From NCBI GenBank assembly GCA_020054495.1, contig JAHWGK010000004.1:1-64000 (forward strand): 64,000 nt of DNA, in the 5' to 3' direction. Position 1 is the stretch's first letter. Each line of letters begins with the position of its first letter. Below the pieces are notes generated by a model. That model was not told where the DNA came from, did not search any database, and saw nothing but the letters and a program-made list of their open reading frames with translations. The DNA comes from Thermoplasmata archaeon. Its GTDB lineage: Archaea; Thermoplasmatota; E2; DHVEG-1. Position numbers and translations under genes: made by a program. Below, piece by piece: positions 50,525-59,903 of the stretch.

Positions 50525-52264
50525 TTATCTCCTATTAATTTTAAAGTCTGTAATACCAGAATTCAATTTAAACTTATACTGTAGACTTAATCTTTGTAGC
50601 AAGTTTTGAATAGTTGGGAACAGATTTACATGATCCTGTAAAAAGTTATTTAGGAGCTGGAAGAATGGTTTGTTGATTGCTTTGTTTCTAGGCATTGTTA
50701 CTTCATAATAAGAAAAATTGCTCTCTACGCCATGCTCGTCAACAGCCATTGCATTGATTATATACGAACTTGCTGATGTATAAGTATAAGTCAATATAAT
50801 TTCTTCTCCTGAAGGATATGGGCCATGCCATTGTGCCCCCCCACATTGATCACCCCAATCGACATAATAGGTAATATTATCTCCATCTGGATCTGTTGAT
50901 ATAAAAGTCCACTCGTACTCAACTCCAATAGTACCATTTGTTGGACCATTAATCTCTGGTGCTGTAGGAGGTTGTGATTCCCCTGCGATAACAAGTGATG
51001 GATCTCCAAAGGGTTGAAATTCTTCAACTGTTATATAATCGATTTCATCCATGTTTTCGGTTATATACGTACTAATACCATTTGCCCATAACTCACCAAA
51101 TGTTTTATCACCAGAAATGTAGTTACTTGACATATCGATACATAGTTTTTCAATTCCTTTTGTCACAATATCAACCCCTCCATATGAAACATCAATATCT
51201 GTTCCGCCAAGATATGCAATACAACCACCATTTGGATTTGAAACAAATGTCCATCCAAAGCAATCACTTGCTACATCATATTGACAATGATAGCATGCAT
51301 CAGAAATCACAATGGGAAGTTTATTTCCATTTGATAGGGAATTAACATGGGAATTTTTATAATTTCCAACTGGAAGCCATATACTACTTTCATGAGGATG
51401 AGTAGCCCAAATGTCTGTATTACCATGTCCATTGAAAAAAACAAAACCAGCACCTTTATTGATTGCATTATTGATATCTGATGCTTGATATAATTTTCCA
51501 TTTGATGCCCAGATTTTATCAGGAATAAAACTAGTTAAGATATTTGATACAGCCTCGTTAACATACTCCCCTTCATCAATATGATTTTCATCACCAAGTA
51601 AAGAATCTCCACCTATGAGCACAAGATTTTTAAACCAATTCTGTGCATATGCTTCTTCAGTTTCGTATGTAATTATTTTATCAACACATATTGTAACTTC
51701 GTTTTCATCAATACAAGCGAGTCTTCCCAAATAGACATCAGGATAGAGATCTAATTCATCAAAATTACCAGACCAATTATATTCAGCGAAAATATCGTTT
51801 TCATTTGAATCCCAACTACAAAAGTTCATCTCTTGATCATAAATATCTGCATAATATAAATCTGACAAGAAAACCCATTCATCTTGGTAATCATAATTAA
51901 AATAGATATGAGTGTACCTACCTGGCAATAGATTTGCTCCTCCTACAAGCATGACATATGTAATATCCCATGTATCTAGTGCATCCTTGATGAAATACTT
52001 AATCTGCTCAGCTTCATCCCGACCCGGATACTCGCTATAGATTACTTCTGTTGTTTTTAAAATTGTTTGAACATTACGACTATTTTTATGATTGATCAAG
52101 GGTTGCAGTTCAGTTGAAAACATACTAGGTGATATTATAACCATATCATATTCTTCCTGAAAGATTTCTTTTTGAGTTGGTATTAACTCTCTATCAGGTA
52201 AAGCAGTGGCTTCGAGTCCACTTAACAATAATATTCCTATCATTAGGATTATGATTTTCTTCAT
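50525..52264 (-). CDS. Secreted C25 (gingipain-like) cysteine peptidase, short form, with PKD-like domain
   Basis: FFNGHGNTDIWATHP, LPIVISDACYHCQYDVASDCFGW; DPDGDNITYYVDWGD. Confidence 0.88.
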   Translation of the reverse strand: MKKIIILMIGILLLSGLEATALPDRELIPTQKEIFQEEYDMVIISPSMFSTELQPLINHKNSRNVQTILKTTEVIYSEYPGRDEAEQIKYFIKDALDTWDITYVMLVGGANLLPGRYTHIYFNYDYQDEWVFLSDLYYADIYDQEMNFCSWDSNENDIFAEYNWSGNFDELDLYPDVYLGRLACIDENEVTICVDKIITYETEEAYAQNWFKNLVLIGGDSLLGDENHIDEGEYVNEAVSNILTSFIPDKIWASNGKLYQASDINNAINKGAGFVFFNGHGNTDIWATHPHESSIWLPVGNYKNSHVNSLSNGNKLPIVISDACYHCQYDVASDCFGWTFVSNPNGGCIAYLGGTDIDVSYGGVDIVTKGIEKLCIDMSSNYISGDKTFGELWANGISTYITENMDEIDYITVEEFQPFGDPSLVIAGESQPPTAPEINGPTNGTIGVEYEWTFISTDPDGDNITYYVDWGDQCGGAQWHGPYPSGEEIILTYTYTSASSYIINAMAVDEHGVESNFSYYEVTMPRNKAINKPFFQLLNNFLQDHVNLFPTIQNLLQRLSLQYKFKLNSGITDFKINRR

Positions 52265-52471
52265 TTTACCTCCCTCTATTATTTTAATTATAATCCTATA
52301 AGAACAATGAGTTATTAATAATTAAAGGTTAACATTAATATTTTTGTCAAATTAGTTAATTTTTTTTTGAAAAATTCTATTTTGTTCAAAATATTGAATT
52401 TCGGATGAAAAAATAAAAAGAAAAATAAAATTAAAAGAAGAAAGAAAAAGAAGAGATATTTAGACTATATT

Positions 52472-54637
52472 TTATAGTCCTAATCGCTGTAACAATTGCC
52501 TTAGTATTGGAAACATATTCGGATATTGTTGCAAGAAGTTTTGGAATGGTGCGTTTATTGCTTTGCTCCTTGGTATAATAACTATTAATGGATCTGACCA
52601 GCTACTAAGTTTTCCATGAGAATCTTTTGCAACTACTTTTACTTGATAGGTATTTTCGTTTTCCCATGCTTTATCTGCTGATGCTGTTGCTCCACTGTTT
52701 ATTGGTCCAACCCAGCCACTGGTAGTATCGTCACCCCAGTCAAATAAATATGATATCTTGTCACCATCTGGATCAGTAGTAGATGTTGTATAGGTATACA
52801 TTGCTCCAGCACTTCCAGAAGCAGGACCATCTGGTGTACTAGGTGTTGCTGGTGGATTTGATGCTTCTCCTATTTGTAATGTAGGATCGCCGAATGGTTG
52901 CCATTCCTCAGTTGTTTTATAGTCCATTGGTTCCATGCTTGAATCTATATATCTTTCCAGAGCTTTTGCCCACATTTCACCAAGGGTTTCTGCTTCATCG
53001 TATTTGTAAGCTCTGAATGTGTCTAAGCCCATTTTTCCGATTAATCCCTGAGCGATACCAGTTCCTACATAACCCCAGCCAAGTGCGGTTGCTCCAAAGG
53101 TCGCTATAGCTCCTCCATTTGGATTATACATAAATGCCCAATTGAAACAATTAGAGTCTGATGCAAATTTAGCTGTGGAACATGCTTCTACTGCAACAAT
53201 TGGTAGCTCATCTCCATTGTTAAGGGTTGAAAGATCGCTGCTAGAAATTACTCCTGATGGAGTTGGAACCCAATTATGACTTTCCTCTGGATGAGTAGCC
53301 CAGACGTTTGTGTTGCCATGTCCAGAGAAATCAACAAAACCGCACCCATCGTTAATTGCACTTTTAATATTTGCAACACCTGTTGGAACCCAGCCTGTTA
53401 ATTTACCATTTGTAACCCATAGTTTCTCAGAAATAAAACCATCCATCATATCTATTACTTTTTGATTTATATATTCCCCTTCAATGGTATCATAATCTGG
53501 AGAAGTATCACCACCAAGTACAACAAGATTTAGGAACCAATCTTCTTGATAAGCTACAGAATTTTCATAGGTTTTAATTTTGTTTACACATGTTGTTACT
53601 TCACCACCACTTCTGCAAGCTAGTCTTCCAAGATAGACATCAGGATGAAGATCTACATCATCAGTTTCACCTTCCCAGTCGAGTTCTCCAAAAATGTCGT
53701 TGTCGTTTGAATCCCAACTGCAAAAACCACCTGTTCCATCATAGATATCTGCATAATATAGATCACTTGCAAATACCTCAGCACCTGGGGGATCCTCTTC
53801 TTCAATATAGACATGAGACATTCTAACTGGTAATTTCAAACTGCTACCTACTAATAAAACATTACCTGTTGACCAGGTTTCAATTGCATCTTTAATATAA
53901 TATTTTATTTTCTCTTGGTTATCTCTACCGGTTCCACCATAAACTTCGTTTAAACCAACAAATTTAGCTGTTACGCCCCTACCATTTTTATGTGTTATAA
54001 GCGGTGCAAGTTCATCGCTAAATTCATCTGGAGCAATTACAATAAGTTGATATTCATCACGAGATGAAGGTTGTGTTTGTTCAACTGGTGATTCATATTC
54101 AATTACAATGTTTACGTCTTTTGCCCATTCAATTGTCTTTTCAGCAGGATGATACTTAATTGGGCTGATTTCTGTTTCTACAATTACACTAAGATCTCCA
54201 TTGTAACGCCCACCACTAACATCATATTCAAACCAACTTGAAGGATAAGGCTCAGTTCCATAATTAACAGATTCCTTTTGACTTGTACTAACTGTTTGAC
54301 CAACAATTACTGCTTTTGGAGTTGGTTCTAAATCCTTAGTTAAAGTTAGTGTTTGAATGTTTTTTGGCGTACATGTTACACTTATTATTTTTGTTCCAAA
54401 TGGAAACGCAAACGTATCAGAATAACTTGGAAGCATTGGTTTTCCTTGTTTCATTATAAAAGAATTTGCTTCATCTATATTTATAGAAACATAATCTTTT
54501 TCAATTTCAATCATTGGCTCCGAAAAACTAACTGAAGTTATTTTTAATTCAGTTTCTTCATTACTAGGTAAAGCAACAGCTCCAAGTCCACTTAGGACTA
54601 AAATTCCTACCACCATTAGTGGTAAAGTTTTCCTCAT
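52472..54637 (-). CDS. Secreted C25 (gingipain-like) cysteine peptidase, long form with propeptide-like N-terminus and PKD-like domain
   Basis: DFSGHGNTNVWATHPEESHNW, LPIVAVEACSTAKFASDSNCFNWAF; DPDGDKISYLFDWGDDTTSGWVGP. Confidence 0.9.
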   Translation of the reverse strand: MRKTLPLMVVGILVLSGLGAVALPSNEETELKITSVSFSEPMIEIEKDYVSINIDEANSFIMKQGKPMLPSYSDTFAFPFGTKIISVTCTPKNIQTLTLTKDLEPTPKAVIVGQTVSTSQKESVNYGTEPYPSSWFEYDVSGGRYNGDLSVIVETEISPIKYHPAEKTIEWAKDVNIVIEYESPVEQTQPSSRDEYQLIVIAPDEFSDELAPLITHKNGRGVTAKFVGLNEVYGGTGRDNQEKIKYYIKDAIETWSTGNVLLVGSSLKLPVRMSHVYIEEEDPPGAEVFASDLYYADIYDGTGGFCSWDSNDNDIFGELDWEGETDDVDLHPDVYLGRLACRSGGEVTTCVNKIKTYENSVAYQEDWFLNLVVLGGDTSPDYDTIEGEYINQKVIDMMDGFISEKLWVTNGKLTGWVPTGVANIKSAINDGCGFVDFSGHGNTNVWATHPEESHNWVPTPSGVISSSDLSTLNNGDELPIVAVEACSTAKFASDSNCFNWAFMYNPNGGAIATFGATALGWGYVGTGIAQGLIGKMGLDTFRAYKYDEAETLGEMWAKALERYIDSSMEPMDYKTTEEWQPFGDPTLQIGEASNPPATPSTPDGPASGSAGAMYTYTTSTTDPDGDKISYLFDWGDDTTSGWVGPINSGATASADKAWENENTYQVKVVAKDSHGKLSSWSDPLIVIIPRSKAINAPFQNFLQQYPNMFPILRQLLQRLGL

Positions 54638-54760
54638 TATTTACCCCCTATTAACACTCGTTAACTATATATGTATCTTAAATTATTTAAAGGTTTCCTA
54701 GTATTTCTTTTAACAAACTATCGTTCAACCACTTAAAAATAAATTATTTTACAGATTAAA

Positions 54761-55261
54761 TTAAAAGCTAAGCTTTTCTTTGAAAAGGTTAGATAATATA
54801 AACTTTCGAGCGTTTTTGATATCTGAATCCAAATAAACTGCTCCTATCAACGCCTCTAAAGCATTCGCTAGATTCGTAGGGTTTCTATCACCATTTTGTT
54901 TCTTCTCACCTTTACCAAATAACAAATATTCTCCAAGCCCCAACTCTGTTGCTCTTTTTGCCAAAAAACTATTATTAACAAGAGTTGATCGCCTGCGGGT
55001 AAGCTCTCCCTCTGAAAAATATCTGTTGCCTCTATAAAGTTGCTCTGCAACGACAAATCCAAGAAGGCTATCTCCTAAGAACTCTAAGCGTTCGCTAAAT
55101 TCTATTGGAATTTCTGCTTCAAAAGCATATGTTTTATGAGTTAATGCATTCTTCAGTAGATCTTTGTTTTTGAAAGAATAATTAATTTTTTTTTCTAGCG
55201 AACTAAAATGTTTTTTATCCATTTTGCACACTTGTATAGAGATAGCATATAAATATATCAC
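54761..55261 (-). CDS. rnc: Ribonuclease III
   Basis: LKNALTHKTYAFEAEIPIEFSERLEFLGDSLLGFVVAEQLY...NLANALEALIGAVYLDSDI; the ORF ends after the RNase III core, no dsRBD visible. Confidence 0.9.
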   Translation of the reverse strand: MIYLYAISIQVCKMDKKHFSSLEKKINYSFKNKDLLKNALTHKTYAFEAEIPIEFSERLEFLGDSLLGFVVAEQLYRGNRYFSEGELTRRRSTLVNNSFLAKRATELGLGEYLLFGKGEKKQNGDRNPTNLANALEALIGAVYLDSDIKNARKFILSNLFKEKLSF

Positions 55262-56976
55262 GGATTAAAAGAAACATATTCAAGTATTTTATGTGCAATA
55301 TCTACATCATCCAATGAGTCAATTAGCTGTTTTTCATTTTTAAACGGTCTATTAGCTAAAACCCTTAATGCTCTTTTCTCCCCAATACCTGGAATGGCTT
55401 GTAATGTTTCCCGCGGGACACTGTTAATATTCATTGGGAATGGAACCGCAGTAATGGACCTATAACCATAGTCCACAACTTTTACATCTAAAAAATTGTT
55501 AAGCATATGAACTCCAGGGACTCCAACAAGTAACGGGTAACTACCTAGTTGTCTTCCAAATGTAAGTTTACCATCATATTTTTCTGTAAAAATATTTGTT
55601 AAAACAGTTCCACTTGGTAAAAGTCTCTTTAGCATAGGTCGTTCAATACCTTCCCTAACCTTTCTTTTAAATCTTTGAAACACATATTTATTTTTTAGCA
55701 TAATCCTGTTACCTGTTTGATACATCTTTGTACCGGGGATTGGTATAATCTGACGAAGATTAATTCTCCTTAGAAGAAGATCTTGATCAAGTATGTTTTT
55801 AAGAAATTCATAGTTTAGTTCATATGTACTCTTTGATTCACCATCAAGTCCAAAAACAAAATTAAGTCCAGGTAGTAACTCAGGCATTCCATTAAATCCT
55901 CTTTTTGAACCAATCTCATTGAGGAGCTTTACTGCAATTAATACTTCATCAGCAGATGCCTTGAGATTATTTTTCTTAATAACTACTGGATCTGCACTTT
56001 CCACACCAAAAGCAGCAACATCACCTGAGGTATGATACTTTATTATTGTTTTAGCGATCTTCTTACACTCAACAGGAAATCTAGCAAGAACACCCGGGTT
56101 GGCATTATCAATATGAAGAGTACCCAAGCTTGGTGCAACACGACGAATACCACTAAACAATTGTTCAAGAGCATCAGGATTAGGACGTGGAAACTCAACA
56201 CTACCAGCATCCTTGCTCATATATGAAAAAATACATGGCTGATTACCCAAGCGGAAATGACGTACACCACGTTCATATAATGTTTTGATTTCATCAACAA
56301 CATCCTCTATCGGTCGAAAATCAGATGGTCCCTTACTTGGTTCACTACAGAATGAACAACCACCCACTATACTACGGGGGCATCCACGGTATGTCTCGAT
56401 TTCTGTGATAAGATAATTTGGATAGAAAGGATGCTGTTTTACAATACTTGCTCCTTTTATTGCAAAATCTCTAACATCTTTTGCACTTCTTCTACATTCT
56501 TGTGGATTTATTTCTTCTAAACTCATATTGTTTTTTAAAAAATCATAAACAATGGTTTCTCCATCACCCTGAGCTATGATATCAAAAACATCTTTTACAA
56601 TACTAGTATCCCTTGTTTTTTTCCCACCAGCTATTCCAAAACCATAACGTGCAGCGGGACCTGTAAGAATTTTTACAGGTTTTGATAGTTTTTCCATAAT
56701 ATTTTTTATTTCATTAGGGCTTGCTGGAAAACCTGATAGATAACGACCAGGAACAGACATACCAGCAACTACAACAACAATATCTGATTTAGATAAATCC
56801 TCTATCAAAGAATTATTGTTTCTTATCTGGTCAATTGTGACATAAAAAATCTGTGCAAAGCTATCATAGTTCCATATAGCACCAGCAATATACCGGGGGT
56901 ATGGGCTGATATATGGTGGTACACCAAGACATGTGGGTTCGTCGACATATCCATCTAATATTGTAACTTTTAACAT
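55258..56976 (-). CDS. Radical SAM protein with C-terminal helix-hairpin-helix region
   Basis: ETYRGCPRSIVGGCSFCSEPSKG; INSVPRETLQAIPGIGEKRALRVLANRPFKNEKQL. Confidence 0.87.
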   Translation of the reverse strand: MLKVTILDGYVDEPTCLGVPPYISPYPRYIAGAIWNYDSFAQIFYVTIDQIRNNNSLIEDLSKSDIVVVVAGMSVPGRYLSGFPASPNEIKNIMEKLSKPVKILTGPAARYGFGIAGGKKTRDTSIVKDVFDIIAQGDGETIVYDFLKNNMSLEEINPQECRRSAKDVRDFAIKGASIVKQHPFYPNYLITEIETYRGCPRSIVGGCSFCSEPSKGPSDFRPIEDVVDEIKTLYERGVRHFRLGNQPCIFSYMSKDAGSVEFPRPNPDALEQLFSGIRRVAPSLGTLHIDNANPGVLARFPVECKKIAKTIIKYHTSGDVAAFGVESADPVVIKKNNLKASADEVLIAVKLLNEIGSKRGFNGMPELLPGLNFVFGLDGESKSTYELNYEFLKNILDQDLLLRRINLRQIIPIPGTKMYQTGNRIMLKNKYVFQRFKRKVREGIERPMLKRLLPSGTVLTNIFTEKYDGKLTFGRQLGSYPLLVGVPGVHMLNNFLDVKVVDYGYRSITAVPFPMNINSVPRETLQAIPGIGEKRALRVLANRPFKNEKQLIDSLDDVDIAHKILEYVSFNP

Positions 56977-56983
56977 AATACAT

Positions 56984-57589
56984 CTATTTTAGAATATTTA
57001 ATTGATTGAGAGTTTCTCTTGTTGTAGAGCTAAATTTTTTTGAGTATTTTTCTAATCTTTCTAAATTAAGTTCATTTATTGACATATCGTTGACCAGGGA
57101 GGCGATTCCATCAATGTTCAATTCCTTGTTTTTTATATGTCGAATGTAGATTAGATCAAGTAATGCTTTTTCTGGTTCAGATGTTAAAACCGTTCCTTCT
57201 TTTTGATACCCCCAAAAGAGAGATTTACTTATTTGGTGATATTCATATACTGTTTGTTTGGTTTTATATGTATATGGTAATTTTGTGGTTATAAGCGTGA
57301 GGGTATATGCTGATTGACTGAGAATCCCATGTTTTGAGAGAGCATATTCCATGGATAGGTAGGAGGGGTAACGAATGACCATTGATATTTCTTCAGCGGA
57401 TGGGTTGCTGAAAGGGTTTTCATACCATGTTTGGGCTGCACGGCGGATGATCTTTGCTTTTACAAGACGTGTTAACTGTACTGACAGTGAAGATTTTGCA
57501 ATACCTGTTAACTGTGTGATATCTGATATGGAAAATAATTTTTTTTCAGAGTGTTGTTTAAAAAATTTTATCCATTCGTCAACTTTCAT
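56984..57589 (-). CDS. AbiEi-like antitoxin / transcriptional regulator
   Basis: N-terminal wHTH (ITQLTGIAKSSLSVQLTRLVKAKIIRR), YPSYLSMEYALSKHGILSQSAYTLTLIT, EPEKALLDLIYI. Confidence 0.8.
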   Translation of the reverse strand: MKVDEWIKFFKQHSEKKLFSISDITQLTGIAKSSLSVQLTRLVKAKIIRRAAQTWYENPFSNPSAEEISMVIRYPSYLSMEYALSKHGILSQSAYTLTLITTKLPYTYKTKQTVYEYHQISKSLFWGYQKEGTVLTSEPEKALLDLIYIRHIKNKELNIDGIASLVNDMSINELNLERLEKYSKKFSSTTRETLNQLNILK

Positions 57590-58416
57590 CCTTTTTCACC
57601 ATTTTCTTTTTTTATGTATTTAGATGTTTTTGCAACGTGATTTACAATTTTGTTAAACGTTTCTTCATATTGGTCAAGTAATGTTTTTGGTAGGAATCGT
57701 TTCATTTCATTGGATAGAATTAAAGCACCTTCTTTACTTATTTTTTTACTTGTAATTTGTAGGTTTTCTTTCAATTTTGAGGGAGTAGAGTTATAATCTT
57801 TTGATTTTTGAAATACTAGATCCCATGGAACTGAGATTTGTTTTTCGACAGTGAGAAAATAAATATCCCAGATGTCTCTACCTTTTAGATAAGATCGTAA
57901 ACCTAGGGCGGTTATTTTGTCAGCTAGGATTTCAGATGCTTCCTCTACTCTTATTGCGGGGTTTAAAGGAGGATAGTTAAGAATTCTTGGTTGATTGTGA
58001 TAGGAGGGGATATATGCTAATTCAATGTGTATGTGAAGTTTTTGATCTGGTAAGTCTGATACGGTTTTTAAAATAAGGCGTTGCATGTATTGGTCATTTT
58101 TTTGTAAGTCTATTTTTATTTCTTCGAGGAATGGAAATACGTTGGTAATGTATGTTTTAATTTTAGAAATTTTTTGTATTAAATCAAATTTGTTTTTTCC
58201 TTTTTTTAGTACAAAATCTAAATCTTCTGAAAAACGAGGGTTTCCATAAAAAAACCGTAGTGATGTTCCACCTTGAAATACTATGTCATTGAATACGCCT
58301 TCGTGGCTTAGATATGCTAAAATTGTTTTTTGCATTTCTTCTTGAAAATTTTGGTGTGCTTTCAGATTTTTTACTTTACTATTATTGATAATTTCTTCCC
58401 ATAACATGACTTTCAC
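57586..58416 (-). CDS. AbiEii-like nucleotidyltransferase toxin
   Basis: FQGGTSLRFFYGNPRFSEDLDFVLK...EILADKITALGLRSYLKGRDIWDIYFL. Confidence 0.87.
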   Translation of the reverse strand: MKVMLWEEIINNSKVKNLKAHQNFQEEMQKTILAYLSHEGVFNDIVFQGGTSLRFFYGNPRFSEDLDFVLKKGKNKFDLIQKISKIKTYITNVFPFLEEIKIDLQKNDQYMQRLILKTVSDLPDQKLHIHIELAYIPSYHNQPRILNYPPLNPAIRVEEASEILADKITALGLRSYLKGRDIWDIYFLTVEKQISVPWDLVFQKSKDYNSTPSKLKENLQITSKKISKEGALILSNEMKRFLPKTLLDQYEETFNKIVNHVAKTSKYIKKENGEKG

Positions 58417-58614
58417 ATCATAAACTTAACATATTTGTTAAATATTCTAAGTGTATAATGGTTTGTTTGGTATATAAAATTAATGTCTTAGATTATTAAT
58501 TCTAAAACACTTTATTGAAAAATTTTCACTTAGATACCTAAAGTAAATAGCGTCGTTAGCTTATTTTTAAAAATATAGACGAAGGTGTTAAAAAATAGTC
58601 ATTTATATTGATTA

Positions 58615-59226
58615 ATGATTTCGATGGAATTAAAATATACCAAAGATATAATTAATTTTGATAATAAGGTATTGACAAAACTTGATAAATTTGTAATTGA
58701 TTTCATAGATATCTTAAGTAAACATTGTAATTATGTAATTATTAGTGGTTATATTCCTATACTTTTTGGTAGAACAAGAGGCACTGAGGATGTGGACGTT
58801 TTTATAGAGCATATTGATAAAAAAACGTTCGTTAATTTTTACAATAATTTAGTTAAAAACAATTATTATTTTTTAAATCCAGAAAACGAAAATGGTCTTT
58901 ATGAAATGTTAACAGAAAAACTAGGAATCAGAGCTGCAAAAAAAGATACCATTGTTCCTAATATTGAAATGAAATTTATTAAAGATGATATTGATAATTT
59001 TACATTAAAAAACCATGTAAAAGTTATATTAAATAAAAAATTTAATTTTTTCATTTCTCCAATTGAAATTGAAATACCATATAAATTATATCTTGGGAGT
59101 GAAAAAGATATTGAAGATGCCTTGTATCTTTGGGATATTTTTCTAGAAAATCTTGATAAAAAACTTATGAACAGGTTTATGAACGAACTAAATGTTTCCG
59201 GTGAACAATATGGAATTAAAATTTGA
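58615..59226 (+). CDS. Nucleotidyltransferase-like protein
   Basis: VIISGYIPILFGRTRGTEDVDVFIE (NTase-like G..R.T.DVDV)...SEKDIEDALYLW. Confidence 0.6.
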   Translation: MISMELKYTKDIINFDNKVLTKLDKFVIDFIDILSKHCNYVIISGYIPILFGRTRGTEDVDVFIEHIDKKTFVNFYNNLVKNNYYFLNPENENGLYEMLTEKLGIRAAKKDTIVPNIEMKFIKDDIDNFTLKNHVKVILNKKFNFFISPIEIEIPYKLYLGSEKDIEDALYLWDIFLENLDKKLMNRFMNELNVSGEQYGIKI

Positions 59227-59446
59227 TAAAGAAAAAAACTTTCAAGAACGACTTTGGTTTCTACATCTATATTCCAACTGGGTGAAAAAAGTTCCAAACG
59301 AGGTTTGGAGTCGTCAACATGCAGATTTTATTAATAGTCTCTTTTTAAATGGACAAAACTATGGTCTTTCTCCTAAGAAATATTTAGAAATGGTTGCTGC
59401 TGGTAGAAAAATAAGAAAAAAAGGTTTAATTAAGAAAGTCTTTTAA
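59207..59446 (+). CDS. Small protein partner of the upstream NTase
   Basis: Overlaps the NTase 3' end; SD-like ggtga before ATG 59207; MELKFDKEKNFQERLWFLHLYSNWVKKVPNEVWSRQHADFINS. Confidence 0.6.
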   Translation, partial: NMELKFDKEKNFQERLWFLHLYSNWVKKVPNEVWSRQHADFINSLFLNGQNYGLSPKKYLEMVAAGRKIRKKGLIKKVF

Positions 59447-59485
59447 ACGAATGTTATATCTATATATTAAGAAAGGTGGATGGGG

Positions 59486-59884
59486 ATGCAGGATGATCCG
59501 ATTGCATTAGTGTTATATGACTTGCTAAAACTTGATGATATTTTAGGTTGTATGGTTGCTCGTCAAAATATGATTAGCGTAATGCCTGATCAGAGTAAGT
59601 TTGATCCTCAAGTAATGGAACTATGGGATATAATCAAACGAGCAATGGATGACGTGTTTGGAGTGATTCGTGAATATTCTCAAGCAGGACTTGGTGAAAT
59701 GGAGTTTAGGCTTCAGGATTATGAAGTATTATTTTACATCTTACCGGATACAGAAAATGCTCTTGTTGCTATTGTTCCAGCTCTTGCGAATAAGGGTCTA
59801 TTAGAAGTTGAAATGGAAAACGCTCGTCGTGAGATTATTAATTTAATGGAAAAACAAGAAAATGAAAGATTAGCTATTGTTTAA
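59486..59884 (+). CDS. Small protein, possibly Roadblock/LC7-like, upstream of FIST
   Basis: MQDDPIALVLYDLLKLDDILGCMVARQN...DYEVLFYILPDTENALVAIVPALANKGLLEVEMENARREI; SD aaggtgg before ATG 59486. Confidence 0.5.
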   Translation: MQDDPIALVLYDLLKLDDILGCMVARQNMISVMPDQSKFDPQVMELWDIIKRAMDDVFGVIREYSQAGLGEMEFRLQDYEVLFYILPDTENALVAIVPALANKGLLEVEMENARREIINLMEKQENERLAIV

Positions 59885-59903
59885 TTATTGGAGGGGATGA
59901 ACT

